7,188 bases of DNA from JADGRQ01 sp041476585 (lineage in GTDB: Bacteria; Pseudomonadota; Gammaproteobacteria; Burkholderiales; SG8-39): assembly GCA_041476585.1 (NCBI GenBank), contig JBGOTT010000220.1, positions 1-7,188 on the forward strand. The letters run 5' to 3'. Every line of letters begins with the position of its first letter. The first letter of the stretch is position 1. Position numbers and translations under genes: made by a program. The notes beneath the pieces are model-generated. The model was not told the origin of the DNA, made no database searches, and worked only from the letters and a program-made list of their open reading frames with translations. Positions 1 to 6,080 of the stretch are shown piece by piece.

Positions 1-295
1 CCTGTCGGTTGCCGACATCAACACCTTTACCGAAAACATGACCAACGGCGCCGGCTACCTGGCCATCGCGGCGGTGATCTTCGGCGGATGGACGGTATGG
101 CGCACGCTCGGCGCCTGCCTGCTGTTCGGCGCAGCGACCGCATTACAGTTCCAGCTTCCCGCAATGGGCGTGAACGTGCCGACCGCGGCCTTGCTGATGC
201 TCCCGTACCTCCTTGCCCTGATGGCGGTGGCCGGCGTGGTCGGACGGATCGATCCGCCGGCGGCGCTGACGCTGCCGTTCCAGCGCGGCAAGTGA
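1..295 (+). CDS. ABC transporter permease, C-terminal part (nucleoside/BmpD-NupQ type)
   Basis: This is the 3' end of a gene that begins left of the window; about 97 residues are visible, with codons in phase from base 2. The segment starting LSVADINTFTENM followed by GYLAIAAVIFGGW is typical of the second permease of nucleoside/BMP-type ABC importers (PF02653, the NupP/NupQ and YufP/YufQ group), inner-membrane proteins that form the channel with a second permease. Two further hydrophobic stretches are visible: one around the residues reading GACLLFGAATALQ, and one just before the C-terminus (ALLMLPYLLALMAVAGVVG). The stop TGA is at 293-295 and the amidase ATG follows four bases later, so the two are probably co-transcribed and translationally linked. 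The substrate cannot be read from this fragment; nucleosides or purine-like compounds are the family norm. The family call is fairly secure and the substrate is inference. Confidence 0.85.
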   Translation, partial: LSVADINTFTENMTNGAGYLAIAAVIFGGWTVWRTLGACLLFGAATALQFQLPAMGVNVPTAALLMLPYLLALMAVAGVVGRIDPPAALTLPFQRGK

Positions 296-299
296 TGCC

Positions 300-1460
300 A
301 TGCGACCGAGCGAAAGCGGTGCCTTCGCGCCCGGCCCGCATTGCCGCGTAGCACCGACAGGCTCTGGACCGCTCGATGGGCTGAGCTTCGCCGTCAAGGA
401 CCTGATCGATATCGCGGGCACGGTCACCGGCGGCGGCAATCCCGATTGGCGCCACAGCCACGGCCCGGCGACCAGGACGGCGCCGGCAGTTGCCCGATTG
501 CTAAGTGCCGGTGCCGAGTTGATCGGCCGGACGGTCAGCGACGAACTGGCATTCAGCCTGGAAGGCGCAAACGTCCACGACGGCACGCCGGTAAACCCGG
601 CCTGCCCGGATCGCTTGCCGGGCGGATCGTCGAGCGGCTCGGCGGTGGCGGTCGCCTCGCGCCTGTGCGATTTTGCGCTCGGCACCGACACCGGCGGCTC
701 GGTCAGGATCCCGGCCAGTTTTTGCGGTCTGTACGGCTTCCGCCCGACCCACGGGCGCATACCGCTCGACGGCGTGATCCCGTTCGCGCCCAGCTACGAC
801 ACCATCGGCTGGTTCGCACGCGACGGGCGGACCCTTGCGGCGGTCGGCGAGGTCATGCTCGGTGGCGTCGCCCCCGGCGCATCGGCACCCGTGCGCTTCC
901 TGATCGCCCGCGATGCCTTCGCGCTGGCCGCACCGCGTGTCGCGGCGCAACTGCTGCTGCAGGCCGCGCGCTTCGCTTCCGTGGATGCGATCGACGTATT
1001 TGCCGGTGAGCAGGCCGAATTCCTCGAGTGCTATCGCGTGCTGCAGGGCGCCGAGATCTGGCAGTCGCTCGGTTCGTGGATCGGAGCCGCGAAGCCGCGC
1101 TTTGCTCCGGCGATCGCCGATCGCTTCGCCGGCGCCGCAGCGATCGCGGCCAATCAGGTCGCCGCCTGTCTGCCCGTGCGCCGACGCATCGCCCGCCGCT
1201 TGCGCGCGCTGGTCCCGAAGGGAACCGCGCTTTTGCTGCCGACTTCGCCTACCATCGCCTTGCCCAAGAATGCCGACGGCGAAGTGCTTGCCGAATTCTA
1301 TCGAGCCGCCCTGACCCTGACCTCGATCGCCGGCCATGCAGGCTTGCCGCAACTCTCATTGCCGGTGGCGTCGATCGACGGCTGTCCGCTGGGGCTGTCG
1401 ATCATCGGCCCCAAGGACGACGATCTGCCCCTGCTGGCGCTGGGCTGCGGGGTCGCTTAG
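300..1460 (+). CDS. Amidase, amidase-signature (Ser-cisSer-Lys) family
   Basis: This is a hydrolase of 386 residues that should cleave a carboxamide or a related C-N bond in the cytoplasm. The full catalytic triad of the amidase-signature family is visible: Lys33 in FAVKDLIDI, Ser110 in GGSSSGS, and the nucleophile Ser134 in GTDTGGSVRIPAS. The spacing of 24 residues between the two serines matches well-studied members such as malonamidase E2 and FAAH. It is shorter than the usual 450-500 residues and resembles the compact indoleacetamide-hydrolase-like amidases; it lacks the long C-terminal extension of GatA. The ATG at 300 lies four bases after the permease stop and there is no strong Shine-Dalgarno, so coupling to the upstream gene is likely. 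Its position behind an importer suggests that it acts on the imported compound, for example an amide made during heterocycle breakdown. That is inference, and the substrate is unknown. Confidence 0.9.
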   Translation: MRPSESGAFAPGPHCRVAPTGSGPLDGLSFAVKDLIDIAGTVTGGGNPDWRHSHGPATRTAPAVARLLSAGAELIGRTVSDELAFSLEGANVHDGTPVNPACPDRLPGGSSSGSAVAVASRLCDFALGTDTGGSVRIPASFCGLYGFRPTHGRIPLDGVIPFAPSYDTIGWFARDGRTLAAVGEVMLGGVAPGASAPVRFLIARDAFALAAPRVAAQLLLQAARFASVDAIDVFAGEQAEFLECYRVLQGAEIWQSLGSWIGAAKPRFAPAIADRFAGAAAIAANQVAACLPVRRRIARRLRALVPKGTALLLPTSPTIALPKNADGEVLAEFYRAALTLTSIAGHAGLPQLSLPVASIDGCPLGLSIIGPKDDDLPLLALGCGVA

Positions 1461-1469
1461 CCGGTCGCC

Positions 1470-1482
1470 TACAATGCGCCTC
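1470..1482 (+). promoter_or_regulatory. Putative -10 element for a leaderless LOG-family mRNA
   Basis: TACAAT at 1470-1475 is one mismatch from the sigma-70 -10 consensus and ends seven bases before the ATG at 1483, so transcription would begin at or next to the A of that start codon. There is no Shine-Dalgarno before the gene, which fits a leaderless message. I see no good -35 hexamer at 16-18 bases spacing, which lowers confidence. If the start is instead the in-frame ATG at 1474, this element would overlap the gene. Confidence 0.4.
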
Positions 1483-2298
1483 ATGACCGAATCCGCGCGT
1501 CGCTCCGTCAAGTCCTACAGCAACCAGGCGTTCCTCAACAGCAAGGACGCGCGCGTGCTGCGCATCCTGGCGGAATATCTCGAGCCGAAAAGCCGGTTCG
1601 AGCGCCTCAACGTCGACGACACCATCGTGTTCATGGGCTCGGCGCGCATCGTGGCGCGCGATCAGGCGGGCGACGCATTGCGCAAGGCGGAGGAAGGCGG
1701 CGGCGACCTCGAGCGCGCGCGCATGGGCGTAACAATGTCGGCCTACTACGAAGCCGCGCGCATGCTCGCCTTCCGCCTGACCCAGTGGTCCAAGAATCTC
1801 GACTCAAAGGAGCGCCGCTTCGTCGTGTGCACCGGCGGCGGCCCCGGGATCATGGAAGCGGCCAACCGCGGCGCGGCCGAGGCGCGCGGCCTGAACGTGG
1901 GACTGACCATCTCCATCCCGATCGAGGAGTTCGACAACCAGTACGTGACGCGCGAGCTCGCGTTCCACTTCCACTACTTCTTCATGCGCAAGTTCTGGTT
2001 CGCCTACCTCGCGAAGGCGGTGATCGTGTTCCCGGGCGGTTTCGGCACGCTCGACGAACTGTTCGAACTGCTGACGCTGGTGCAGACGAAAAAGATGCGC
2101 AAGGCGATGCCGATCGTGCTGTTCGGCACTGAATATTGGCGGGAAGTCGTCGACTTCGACGCGCTGGTGCGCCACGGCACCATCAGCGCGCCCGACCTCG
2201 CGCTGGTGCACCGCACCGATTCCGTGGACGATGCCTACGACTGGATCGTCCGGCAACTCTTCGAGCACGCGCTCGGTCAACCGGGCCCGACGCTATGA
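1483..2298 (+). CDS. LOG-family Rossmann-fold protein (TIGR00730/PF03641 type)
   Basis: This protein of 271 residues belongs to the family long misannotated as lysine decarboxylase. The two defining motifs are present: GGGPGIMEAANRG from about residue 118, and PGGFGTLDE at residues 184-192, preceded by FFMRK with Arg169. In characterised LOG proteins the conserved Arg and the Glu of the PGGxGTxxE motif are needed to hydrolyse cytokinin riboside monophosphates or other nucleoside monophosphates to free base and ribose phosphate. About 100 residues precede the first motif, as in the longer bacterial branch of the family, whose natural substrate is less certain. An in-frame ATG at 1474 is possible, but 1483 is preferred because of the TACAAT element before it. 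The TGA stop overlaps the next gene as ATGA, indicating translational coupling. The family is firm; the exact reaction is inferred. Confidence 0.9.
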   Translation: MTESARRSVKSYSNQAFLNSKDARVLRILAEYLEPKSRFERLNVDDTIVFMGSARIVARDQAGDALRKAEEGGGDLERARMGVTMSAYYEAARMLAFRLTQWSKNLDSKERRFVVCTGGGPGIMEAANRGAAEARGLNVGLTISIPIEEFDNQYVTRELAFHFHYFFMRKFWFAYLAKAVIVFPGGFGTLDELFELLTLVQTKKMRKAMPIVLFGTEYWREVVDFDALVRHGTISAPDLALVHRTDSVDDAYDWIVRQLFEHALGQPGPTL

Positions 2299-2957
2299 CT
2301 TCGAAAACGCTGCAACTGTCCGATCGGCTGCACGCCTACCTGCTCGCCAACTCGCTGCGCGAAACACCGGTGCAGCGGCGCTTGCGCGCCGCAACGCGGC
2401 GCCTGCCGAGGGCAAGCATGCAGATCGGGCCCGAGCAGGGCATGTTCATGCAGCTCCTCGTGAAGCTCATGCGCGCCAAACGCATCGTCGAAGTCGGCAC
2501 ATTCACCGGCTACAGCTCGCTCGCCATGGCGCTCGCTCTGCCGCCCGGCGGGCGCATCGTCTGTTGCGATATGAGCCTAGCCTGGACCGCGATCGCGCGC
2601 CGCTACTGGAAATTGGCCGGCGTGGAGAAAAAGATCAGTCTGCGCATCGCGCCCGCGCTCGAAACGCTCGATGCGCTGCTTGCCGAAGGCGGAGCGGGCC
2701 GCTACGACTTTGCCTTCATCGACGCCGACAAGTCGAACTACGCGAACTACTACGAGCGCTGCCTGAAGCTGGTGCGGCGCGGCGGGCTGATCGCGGCGGA
2801 CAACACGCTCTGGGGCGGAAGCGTCGCCGACCCGCGCGACAACGACGAGGACACGCGCGCGATCCGCGCGTTCAACCGCAAGCTGCACCGCGACCGGCGC
2901 ATCGAGCTGTCGCTGCTGCCCATCGGCGACGGACTCACGCTGGCGCTCAAGCGCTAA
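2295..2957 (+). CDS. SAM-dependent class I O-methyltransferase (CCoAOMT-like, PF01596)
   Basis: This is a cytosolic methyltransferase of 220 residues that moves a methyl group from S-adenosylmethionine to a hydroxyl, usually on a catechol-like or CoA-linked phenolic compound and often with a divalent metal. IGPEQGMFMQLL (residues 44-55) precedes SAM motif I, VEVGTFTGYSS (65-75). The expected metal-site residues are present: Asp143 in FIDADKSNY, and Asp169-Asn170 in AADNTLWGG. The acidic residue that usually ends the second strand is Asp92, but the following segment reads MSLAWTAIARRYW, whereas relatives commonly have an SEEWT-like sequence there; this is a mild oddity. The length is normal. 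Its ATG overlaps the LOG stop codon (ATGA), so the two genes form one transcription unit. It ends tail to tail with the M20 gene, overlapping it by four bases and leaving no room for a separate terminator. The substrate is unknown. Confidence 0.92.
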   Translation: MTSKTLQLSDRLHAYLLANSLRETPVQRRLRAATRRLPRASMQIGPEQGMFMQLLVKLMRAKRIVEVGTFTGYSSLAMALALPPGGRIVCCDMSLAWTAIARRYWKLAGVEKKISLRIAPALETLDALLAEGGAGRYDFAFIDADKSNYANYYERCLKLVRRGGLIAADNTLWGGSVADPRDNDEDTRAIRAFNRKLHRDRRIELSLLPIGDGLTLALKR

Positions 2958-4138
2958 AGGAGGAGCGCCGCCGCGCCGCGTTCGGCGATGGCGTCGATCA
3001 GCGCGCCGAAGATCGCGCCCCGCTCGGCCAGGCTGGCTATTACAATTTTCTCGCGCCGGCTGCAGGTATCGAAACATACCGGCCCAAGTCCGTCGAGCGT
3101 GGGCCGGCCCATCGCGCCGGCGAAGCTGCCGTCCGAACCTCCGCTCGATACGACCGGGGATATCGCCACGCCGATTTCCTTTGCAAAGCGCTCGGCGTGC
3201 GCGTACAGGGCGCTGCCCGACGATTCGGGAAACACCGGGCGCGTCCATCCGCCCTCGACGCGAACCGTCACGCGCGGATCCCCGGTATCGGAGACGATCG
3301 CCTTGACGATCGCCTCCATCGCCGCGACGTCCTCGGGCAGTGCCGCGCGGAGGTCGACATGCAGTTCCGCTTCGTGCGGGACGACCTGGCGCGCCGCGCC
3401 GCCGCGCAGGATTCCGACGTTGACGATGCGGTTGCGCGCCGCGTCGGTCAGGGCTTCGAGCGCGAGCGTCGCGCGAGCGGCGGCGCGCACTGCACTCGCG
3501 CCTTCGGTGTGATTGACCGCGGCATGCGCCGAACGCCCGGTGTAGAACGCCCGCACCGCGCCCACCGCCCGGCGTCCCACCACCGCGCCGCCGTTCGAGC
3601 GCGTCGGTTCCAGCACCAGCACCGCATCGGCGTCGCGGCAGCCGTCTTCGATCCATTGCCGCGATCCGGGCGAGCCGAGTTCCTCGTCGGGCACCAGCAT
3701 CATGATGAGTTCGGCAGGGAACCTGCGCTTTGCGCGCAACAGCGCATCGACCGCGAACCAAGCCATCGCGAGCCCGCCCTTCATGTCGCCCACGCCGGGG
3801 CCGTAGGCATATTCGCCGTCCCGGCTGAAGGTCCAGCCGGGCTGGCTGCCCGCCGGCCACACCGTGTCGGCATGGCCGAGAATCACCAGCTTGCCGCGGC
3901 CGTCGCCTTTGCAGTGGAACGAGCGCTGCGCTCCGCGTCCCTCGAGCGGACGCGTGCGTTCTTCAAACCCGAGCGACTTCCAGCGCGCGCCGTAGACTTC
4001 CCCTACCCGCGCGACGTTTTCGGCGTCGTAGGAACCGCTTTCGATCGCGACCAGTTCGGCGGTCAGCGCAAGCATGTCCGCGGTGCGCGGGCGGAGGGAG
4101 GCGAGCAGATCCGTGCAAATGGTCACGGGAAGGAGCAT
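2954..4138 (-). CDS. M20 family metallopeptidase, carboxypeptidase G2-like, with altered last zinc ligand
   Basis: This protein of 394 residues matches the full length of the M20/M28 di-zinc family that includes carboxypeptidase G2, which removes C-terminal glutamate or similar groups from small molecules. Visible catalytic parts are His89 in LGHADTV, the bridging Asp118 in YGPGVGDMKGG, the general base Glu152 and ligand Glu153 in VPDEELGS, ligand Glu177 in LVLEPT, and the lid-domain His205 in GRSAHAA. The C-terminal zinc histidine (His385 in carboxypeptidase G2 as I recall it, in GFGYHSDKAEYV) aligns without gaps to Cys359 in CFDTCSRREKIV, so this ligand is changed. I see no signal peptide, so it is probably cytoplasmic. 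The ATG is seven bases after the GNAT stop with no clear Shine-Dalgarno; coupling to GNAT, or an in-frame ATG at codon 22, are both possible. A 49-codon relative of its residues 78-126 lies at 6355-6500. Confidence 0.9.
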   Translation of the reverse strand: MLLPVTICTDLLASLRPRTADMLALTAELVAIESGSYDAENVARVGEVYGARWKSLGFEERTRPLEGRGAQRSFHCKGDGRGKLVILGHADTVWPAGSQPGWTFSRDGEYAYGPGVGDMKGGLAMAWFAVDALLRAKRRFPAELIMMLVPDEELGSPGSRQWIEDGCRDADAVLVLEPTRSNGGAVVGRRAVGAVRAFYTGRSAHAAVNHTEGASAVRAAARATLALEALTDAARNRIVNVGILRGGAARQVVPHEAELHVDLRAALPEDVAAMEAIVKAIVSDTGDPRVTVRVEGGWTRPVFPESSGSALYAHAERFAKEIGVAISPVVSSGGSDGSFAGAMGRPTLDGLGPVCFDTCSRREKIVIASLAERGAIFGALIDAIAERGAAALLL

Positions 4139-4145
4139 GCGGGAT

Positions 4146-4673
4146 TCACAGTGTCATCTCCATGAAGACTACGCAGGACTGGTACGCGGGGACAGAATCG
4201 GCTGCCTGATACTCCTCCATGCTGTTCCCGGCGTAGGGATCGATCTCGACAAACCCCACGGACTTGTATAGTGCGTGCGCAGCAGCTAGGAACTTCAGGC
4301 TTTCAAGTCGAAGTTTCCGATACCCGATTTGGCGCGCATCGACGATAAGGCGATCGAGGATAAGTCGACCGATCCCTTTCCCCCGAACTGACGCTCGAAC
4401 ATACATGCGTTGAATCTCTCCAACGAGTTCATCAAGCTGCTTCAGGCAACCGACAGCGACAAAGGCGTCGTTTTCATGGACGACGTAGAAGCGGCCGTAT
4501 GGAGGGTGAAATTTCTCCGGGTCTGACATGTCTGATTCGACCATCGCGTCAACATCGAAGCTCAGTTTGTACTCGCGTTGAGCCGACTCGCCTATCCAAT
4601 GCAGGTACTCCGAAATGAGCATTCGAGCGCTCTCCCGATGCAAGGCGCTGGTGACAGGCACGATCGTGGGCAC
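4146..4673 (-). CDS. GNAT family N-acetyltransferase
   Basis: This is a protein of 175 residues with the GCN5-related acetyltransferase fold, which moves an acetyl group from acetyl-CoA to an amine. EIQRMYVRASVRGKGIGRLI (residues 86-105) holds strand 4 and the acetyl-CoA pyrophosphate loop, with the R-G-K-G-I-G signature at 97-102. AAHALYKSVGFVEI is the usual motif B region. A single GNAT domain fills the whole protein; the acceptor substrate cannot be told. The start is GTG at 4673: an in-frame stop lies just upstream (4692-4694), and the next ATG (codon 18) would remove the first helix of the domain. The Shine-Dalgarno is weak. Base composition is visibly less GC-rich than the M20 gene that follows seven bases downstream, suggesting separate origins. 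It probably shares a transcript with MAPEG copy A upstream, although about 100 bases separate them. Confidence 0.88.
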   Translation of the reverse strand: MPTIVPVTSALHRESARMLISEYLHWIGESAQREYKLSFDVDAMVESDMSDPEKFHPPYGRFYVVHENDAFVAVGCLKQLDELVGEIQRMYVRASVRGKGIGRLILDRLIVDARQIGYRKLRLESLKFLAAAHALYKSVGFVEIDPYAGNSMEEYQAADSVPAYQSCVVFMEMTL

Positions 4674-4679
4674 AGTCGA

Positions 4680-4709
4680 TGCAAGGTCACGTCAATGCGT
4701 CGCCTTGCA
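4680..4709. repeat. Imperfect inverted repeat between MAPEG copy A and GNAT
   Basis: TGCAAGG at 4680-4686 is the exact reverse complement of CCTTGCA at 4703-4709. An inner ACG/CGT pair closes a six-base loop, with a two-base internal mismatch between the stems. It lies just upstream of the GNAT start on the minus strand. No T-run follows on either strand, so it is not a convincing intrinsic terminator. It could affect GNAT translation or be a transcript-processing site, or it may be chance. The rest of the 100-base gap holds nothing I recognise. Confidence 0.4.
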
Positions 4710-4773
4710 CCTCGTACCTGACGCGCCCGCATAGACATCCGCCTGCAATCATCGTGATTCTCCTGAACCTTTC

Positions 4774-5181
4774 TCATATCGCATGTCGCAGCAGTTCAAC
4801 CGCGAATGTCATGAACGCGATCCAGGCGACTGTAAAAGCCACGGTGCGAGCCATGAAGAGACTGAATCCGCTGATGTGAATCACAGCATGCGCGGCGCGC
4901 GCGTAGAAGAAGAAAGCGGCGGATATCTCCGTGATAGATGTTGACACCCCGACCAAATTGGCTATCAGGACAACCGCTGCGAATGGCGCGAAATTCTCGA
5001 CCGCGTTCATGTGCGCACGATTGGCACGATTAACCCAGTCAGGCAAGGGCGATGTCGGCGCGACCTTGTAGTCGGCAGGTTTCGGGGTTCCGCGGGATGA
5101 TACGTACCCAATGACCACCGGAATCCAGAGTACTCCGGTGAGAAGAGCGGCCAACAAGAGATAACAGAGTTCGGTCGTCAT
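4774..5181 (-). CDS. MAPEG family membrane protein, copy A
   Basis: This protein of 135 residues belongs to the MAPEG family (PF01124), small four-helix membrane proteins related to microsomal glutathione transferases and prostaglandin E synthase. The signature loop and helix NRANRAHMNAVENFAPFAA starts at residue 51; the R-A-H-x-N-x-x-E core is what family members use near the glutathione site. Hydrophobic segments lie at about residues 5-27, 62-80, 86-104 and 112-131. A strong Shine-Dalgarno (AAAGGAGG, five bases before ATG) fixes the start. Bacterial members of this short, MAPEG-only type mostly have no assigned substrate, so a detoxifying glutathione-dependent role is only a family-level guess. 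A near-identical paralogue (12 differences in 135 residues by my count) is at 6542-6949. It lies downstream of the RelE/Phd pair on the same strand, separated by about 130 bases that carry its own likely promoter. Confidence 0.9.
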   Translation of the reverse strand: MTTELCYLLLAALLTGVLWIPVVIGYVSSRGTPKPADYKVAPTSPLPDWVNRANRAHMNAVENFAPFAAVVLIANLVGVSTSITEISAAFFFYARAAHAVIHISGFSLFMARTVAFTVAWIAFMTFAVELLRHAI

Positions 5182-5241
5182 ACTTGCCTCCTTTCAATTC
5201 ATTGATCGGACCTCGGGAATGTCAACGTTTCGACTGCAGCC
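4784..5241. repeat. Long direct repeat, copy 1 (MAPEG gene plus upstream region)
   Basis: This stretch aligns base for base with 6552-7010, with scattered substitutions and a single one-base indel just upstream of the Shine-Dalgarno. It covers all but the last few codons of MAPEG, the ribosome-binding site and about 45 bases further upstream, ending at CTGCAGCC. Both copies lie in the same orientation, 1768 bases apart. Beyond the ends the flanks are unrelated, except for the separate M20-derived segment next to copy 2. Confidence 0.95.
5182..5225 (-). promoter_or_regulatory. Possible promoter and ribosome-binding site of MAPEG copy A
   Basis: On the minus strand a consensus -35, TTGACA (5225-5220), is followed after 17 bases by ATGAAT (5202-5197), a poor -10. 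AAAGGAGG then lies at 5194-5187, five bases before the ATG. The arrangement is kept in copy B as TTGATA, 17 bases, ATGAAT. Transcription from it would start almost at the Shine-Dalgarno, which is tight and makes the promoter call uncertain. The ribosome-binding site itself is clear. Confidence 0.35.
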
Positions 5242-5248
5242 CAACGCT

Positions 5249-5300
5249 CGCGGTGAAGCGCCCGCGGGTGCTCTCTCCGCGCATCGCTTTCGACCACGCG
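5249..5300. repeat. Bulged inverted repeat between antitoxin stop and the MAPEG repeat
   Basis: CGCGGTGAAGCG at 5249-5260 pairs along its whole length with 5285-5300, which carries three extra single bases spread through the arm. The loop contains the palindrome CCCGCGGG (5261-5268). It begins eight bases beyond the end of the MAPEG repeat and lies 15 bases downstream of the antitoxin stop. There is no T-run, so an intrinsic terminator is not well supported. A structurally similar but unrelated hairpin sits in the matching place beside copy B (7031-7075). Confidence 0.45.
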
Positions 5301-5314
5301 GTCAGAGCCCATGC

Positions 5315-5584
5315 TCACTTCACGTCCTCCAACTTGACGCCTCGACCGGTACGGATGCTTTCACGTGCCTGCTCAACACGCTGCAGGAACCGTCGATCGT
5401 TCTCGAGCCGGTAGTCGAACCAGTCGTCCTCGGACTTGAATCCGATGAGCACCCCGGCCGGTTTGCCGTGACGGGTAATCACGACGTCCTGTGTCTCGGC
5501 TTCCCGCAAAAAACGAGACAGGTCGTCCTTCACCTCGGACAAAGGGACTTCCTTCATCTTTGACTTCCGAACTGCGCCAGCCAT
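5315..5584 (-). CDS. Type II antitoxin, Phd/YefM family
   Basis: This is an antitoxin of 89 residues, or 80 if the second start is used. The N-terminal part, MKEVPLSEVKDDLSRFLREA followed by TQDVVITRHGKPAGVLIGF, is the Phd/YefM fold that binds operator DNA. The tail after about residue 50 (SEDDWFDYRLENDRRFLQRV) is the charged region expected to wrap the toxin. Two starts compete. ATG 5584 has a strong GGAGG seven bases upstream and gives a 31-base overlap with the toxin gene. ATG 5557 overlaps the toxin stop as ATGA, has only a weak GGA-type site, and gives the more usual N-terminus for this family. I list the longer form because of its ribosome site. It forms a unit with the toxin gene immediately upstream and probably represses it. 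Confidence is high for the family and moderate for the start. Confidence 0.9.
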   Translation of the reverse strand: MAGAVRKSKMKEVPLSEVKDDLSRFLREAETQDVVITRHGKPAGVLIGFKSEDDWFDYRLENDRRFLQRVEQARESIRTGRGVKLEDVK

Positions 5585-5847
5585 GACAGCGCCTCCGATT
5601 TGGGCACGATCGCCAGCACTTCCACGGTCGAACCCGATACATCGTAGAACACACGAACCTCCTCGACCCGAAGCCTGTACTGCGGTCGCGCGAGCCCGCG
5701 CAAACGCTTGATTCGGCTGCGGCTGGTCTTGGTGGGTTCGTGCCTCAAATGAGTTTCGAGGGCCTCCTTTACCGCCGTCCGGACGGCAGCCTTCAGCTTA
5801 TGAAGGTCTTCGACGGCCTCAGGCGCAAGGACGATCTCAAATCGCAT
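5554..5847 (-). CDS. Type II toxin, RelE/ParE superfamily
   Basis: This toxin of 97 residues is full length for the family. Recognisable parts are the N-terminal strand and helix, MRFEIVLAPEAVEDLHKL; the basic stretch SRSRIKRLRGLARPQYRLRVE (residues 42-62), which carries the arginines and lysines expected to contact RNA; VRVFYDVSGSTVEVLAIV (64-81), the core strands; and a closing helix. RelE relatives cut mRNA on the ribosome, while ParE relatives act on gyrase; sequence alone does not decide, but the core resembles RelE-like members paired with Phd antitoxins. No frameshift or premature stop is present, so it appears functional. The toxin precedes its antitoxin, the reverse of classical relBE and like higBA. 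A TATAAT ending nine bases before the ATG implies an mRNA with almost no leader, and no Shine-Dalgarno is visible. Confidence 0.92.
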   Translation of the reverse strand: MRFEIVLAPEAVEDLHKLKAAVRTAVKEALETHLRHEPTKTSRSRIKRLRGLARPQYRLRVEEVRVFYDVSGSTVEVLAIVPKSEALSWLAQFGSQR

Positions 5848-5869
5848 TCTGGCCAGATTATAGCCAGAA
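5847..5869 (-). promoter_or_regulatory. Promoter and candidate operator of the RelE/Phd module
   Basis: On the minus strand a perfect -10, TATAAT (5862-5857), ends nine bases before the toxin ATG. The best -35 at 17 bases spacing is TTTCGC (5885-5880), matching only three of six positions. The inverted repeat TTCTGGC (5847-5853) and GCCAGAA (5863-5869) brackets the -10 with nine bases between the arms, and an overlapping perfect palindrome, TCTGGCCAGA, occupies 5848-5857. Such a repeat over the -10 is where a Phd-type antitoxin or its toxin complex would be expected to bind and repress; the sites are visible, the binding is inference. Confidence 0.65.
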
Positions 5870-5921
5870 CGTGTGGCATGCGAAAGTGCGCTCTAGCGTT
5901 CCGGCAAGCGCGCCGTCGGCT

Positions 5922-6080
5922 TGCGATGCGTCGGCCGGCGAGGTTCTGTTGAAACTTCAGATTCGAATCGGTCGTGACCAAGACGCTGAAGCCTTCGCGT
6001 TCGAACGCGGTGGAGACTTCATGCTGCGCAAGAGAATCGCGCAGCGGGACAGGGGGGCCCTGGTCGAACAGTACGCGCAC
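5922..6080 (-). pseudogene. Decayed DUF5615 (PIN-like) toxin gene
   Basis: The reading frame starts at GTG 6080, directly after the stop of the DUF433 remnant. It encodes MRVLFDQGPPVPLRDSLAQH, then EVSTAFE, then REGFSVLVTTDSNLKFQQNLAGRRIA, about 53 residues. This is the start and middle of the DUF5615 PIN-like family, usually around 110-120 residues. Two losses are seen against the family pattern as I know it: about 16-18 residues are missing in frame between the AFE and REGF segments, where the family has a helix, and nothing recognisable follows GRRIA. The frame then runs on as unrelated sequence into the promoter and start of the RelE toxin, stopping at 5793. The acidic residues Asp6 and Asp38 of the nuclease-like core remain, but the protein is almost certainly non-functional. 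Its partner is the DUF433 remnant just upstream. Confidence 0.8.

Noticed and set aside
501..1352. A 283-codon frame antisense to the amidase
   Set aside because: The amidase has its complete Ser-cisSer-Lys triad in the plus frame; the antisense product has no recognisable domain.
2577..3860. A 427-codon minus-strand frame across M20 and the methyltransferase
   Set aside because: It is in another frame of the same strand as M20, with arginine-rich low-complexity content, and no motif is recognisable. The M20 frame explains the region.
2231..4165. A 644-codon open frame on the plus strand
   Set aside because: It runs across the methyltransferase in another frame and antisense to the M20 gene, both of which have full catalytic motifs. 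Its product is Arg/Ala-rich with no domain, as expected from GC-rich shadow frames.
4680..4709. Intrinsic terminator between MAPEG copy A and GNAT
   Set aside because: There is an inverted repeat but no T-run after it on either strand, and the stem has a central mismatch.
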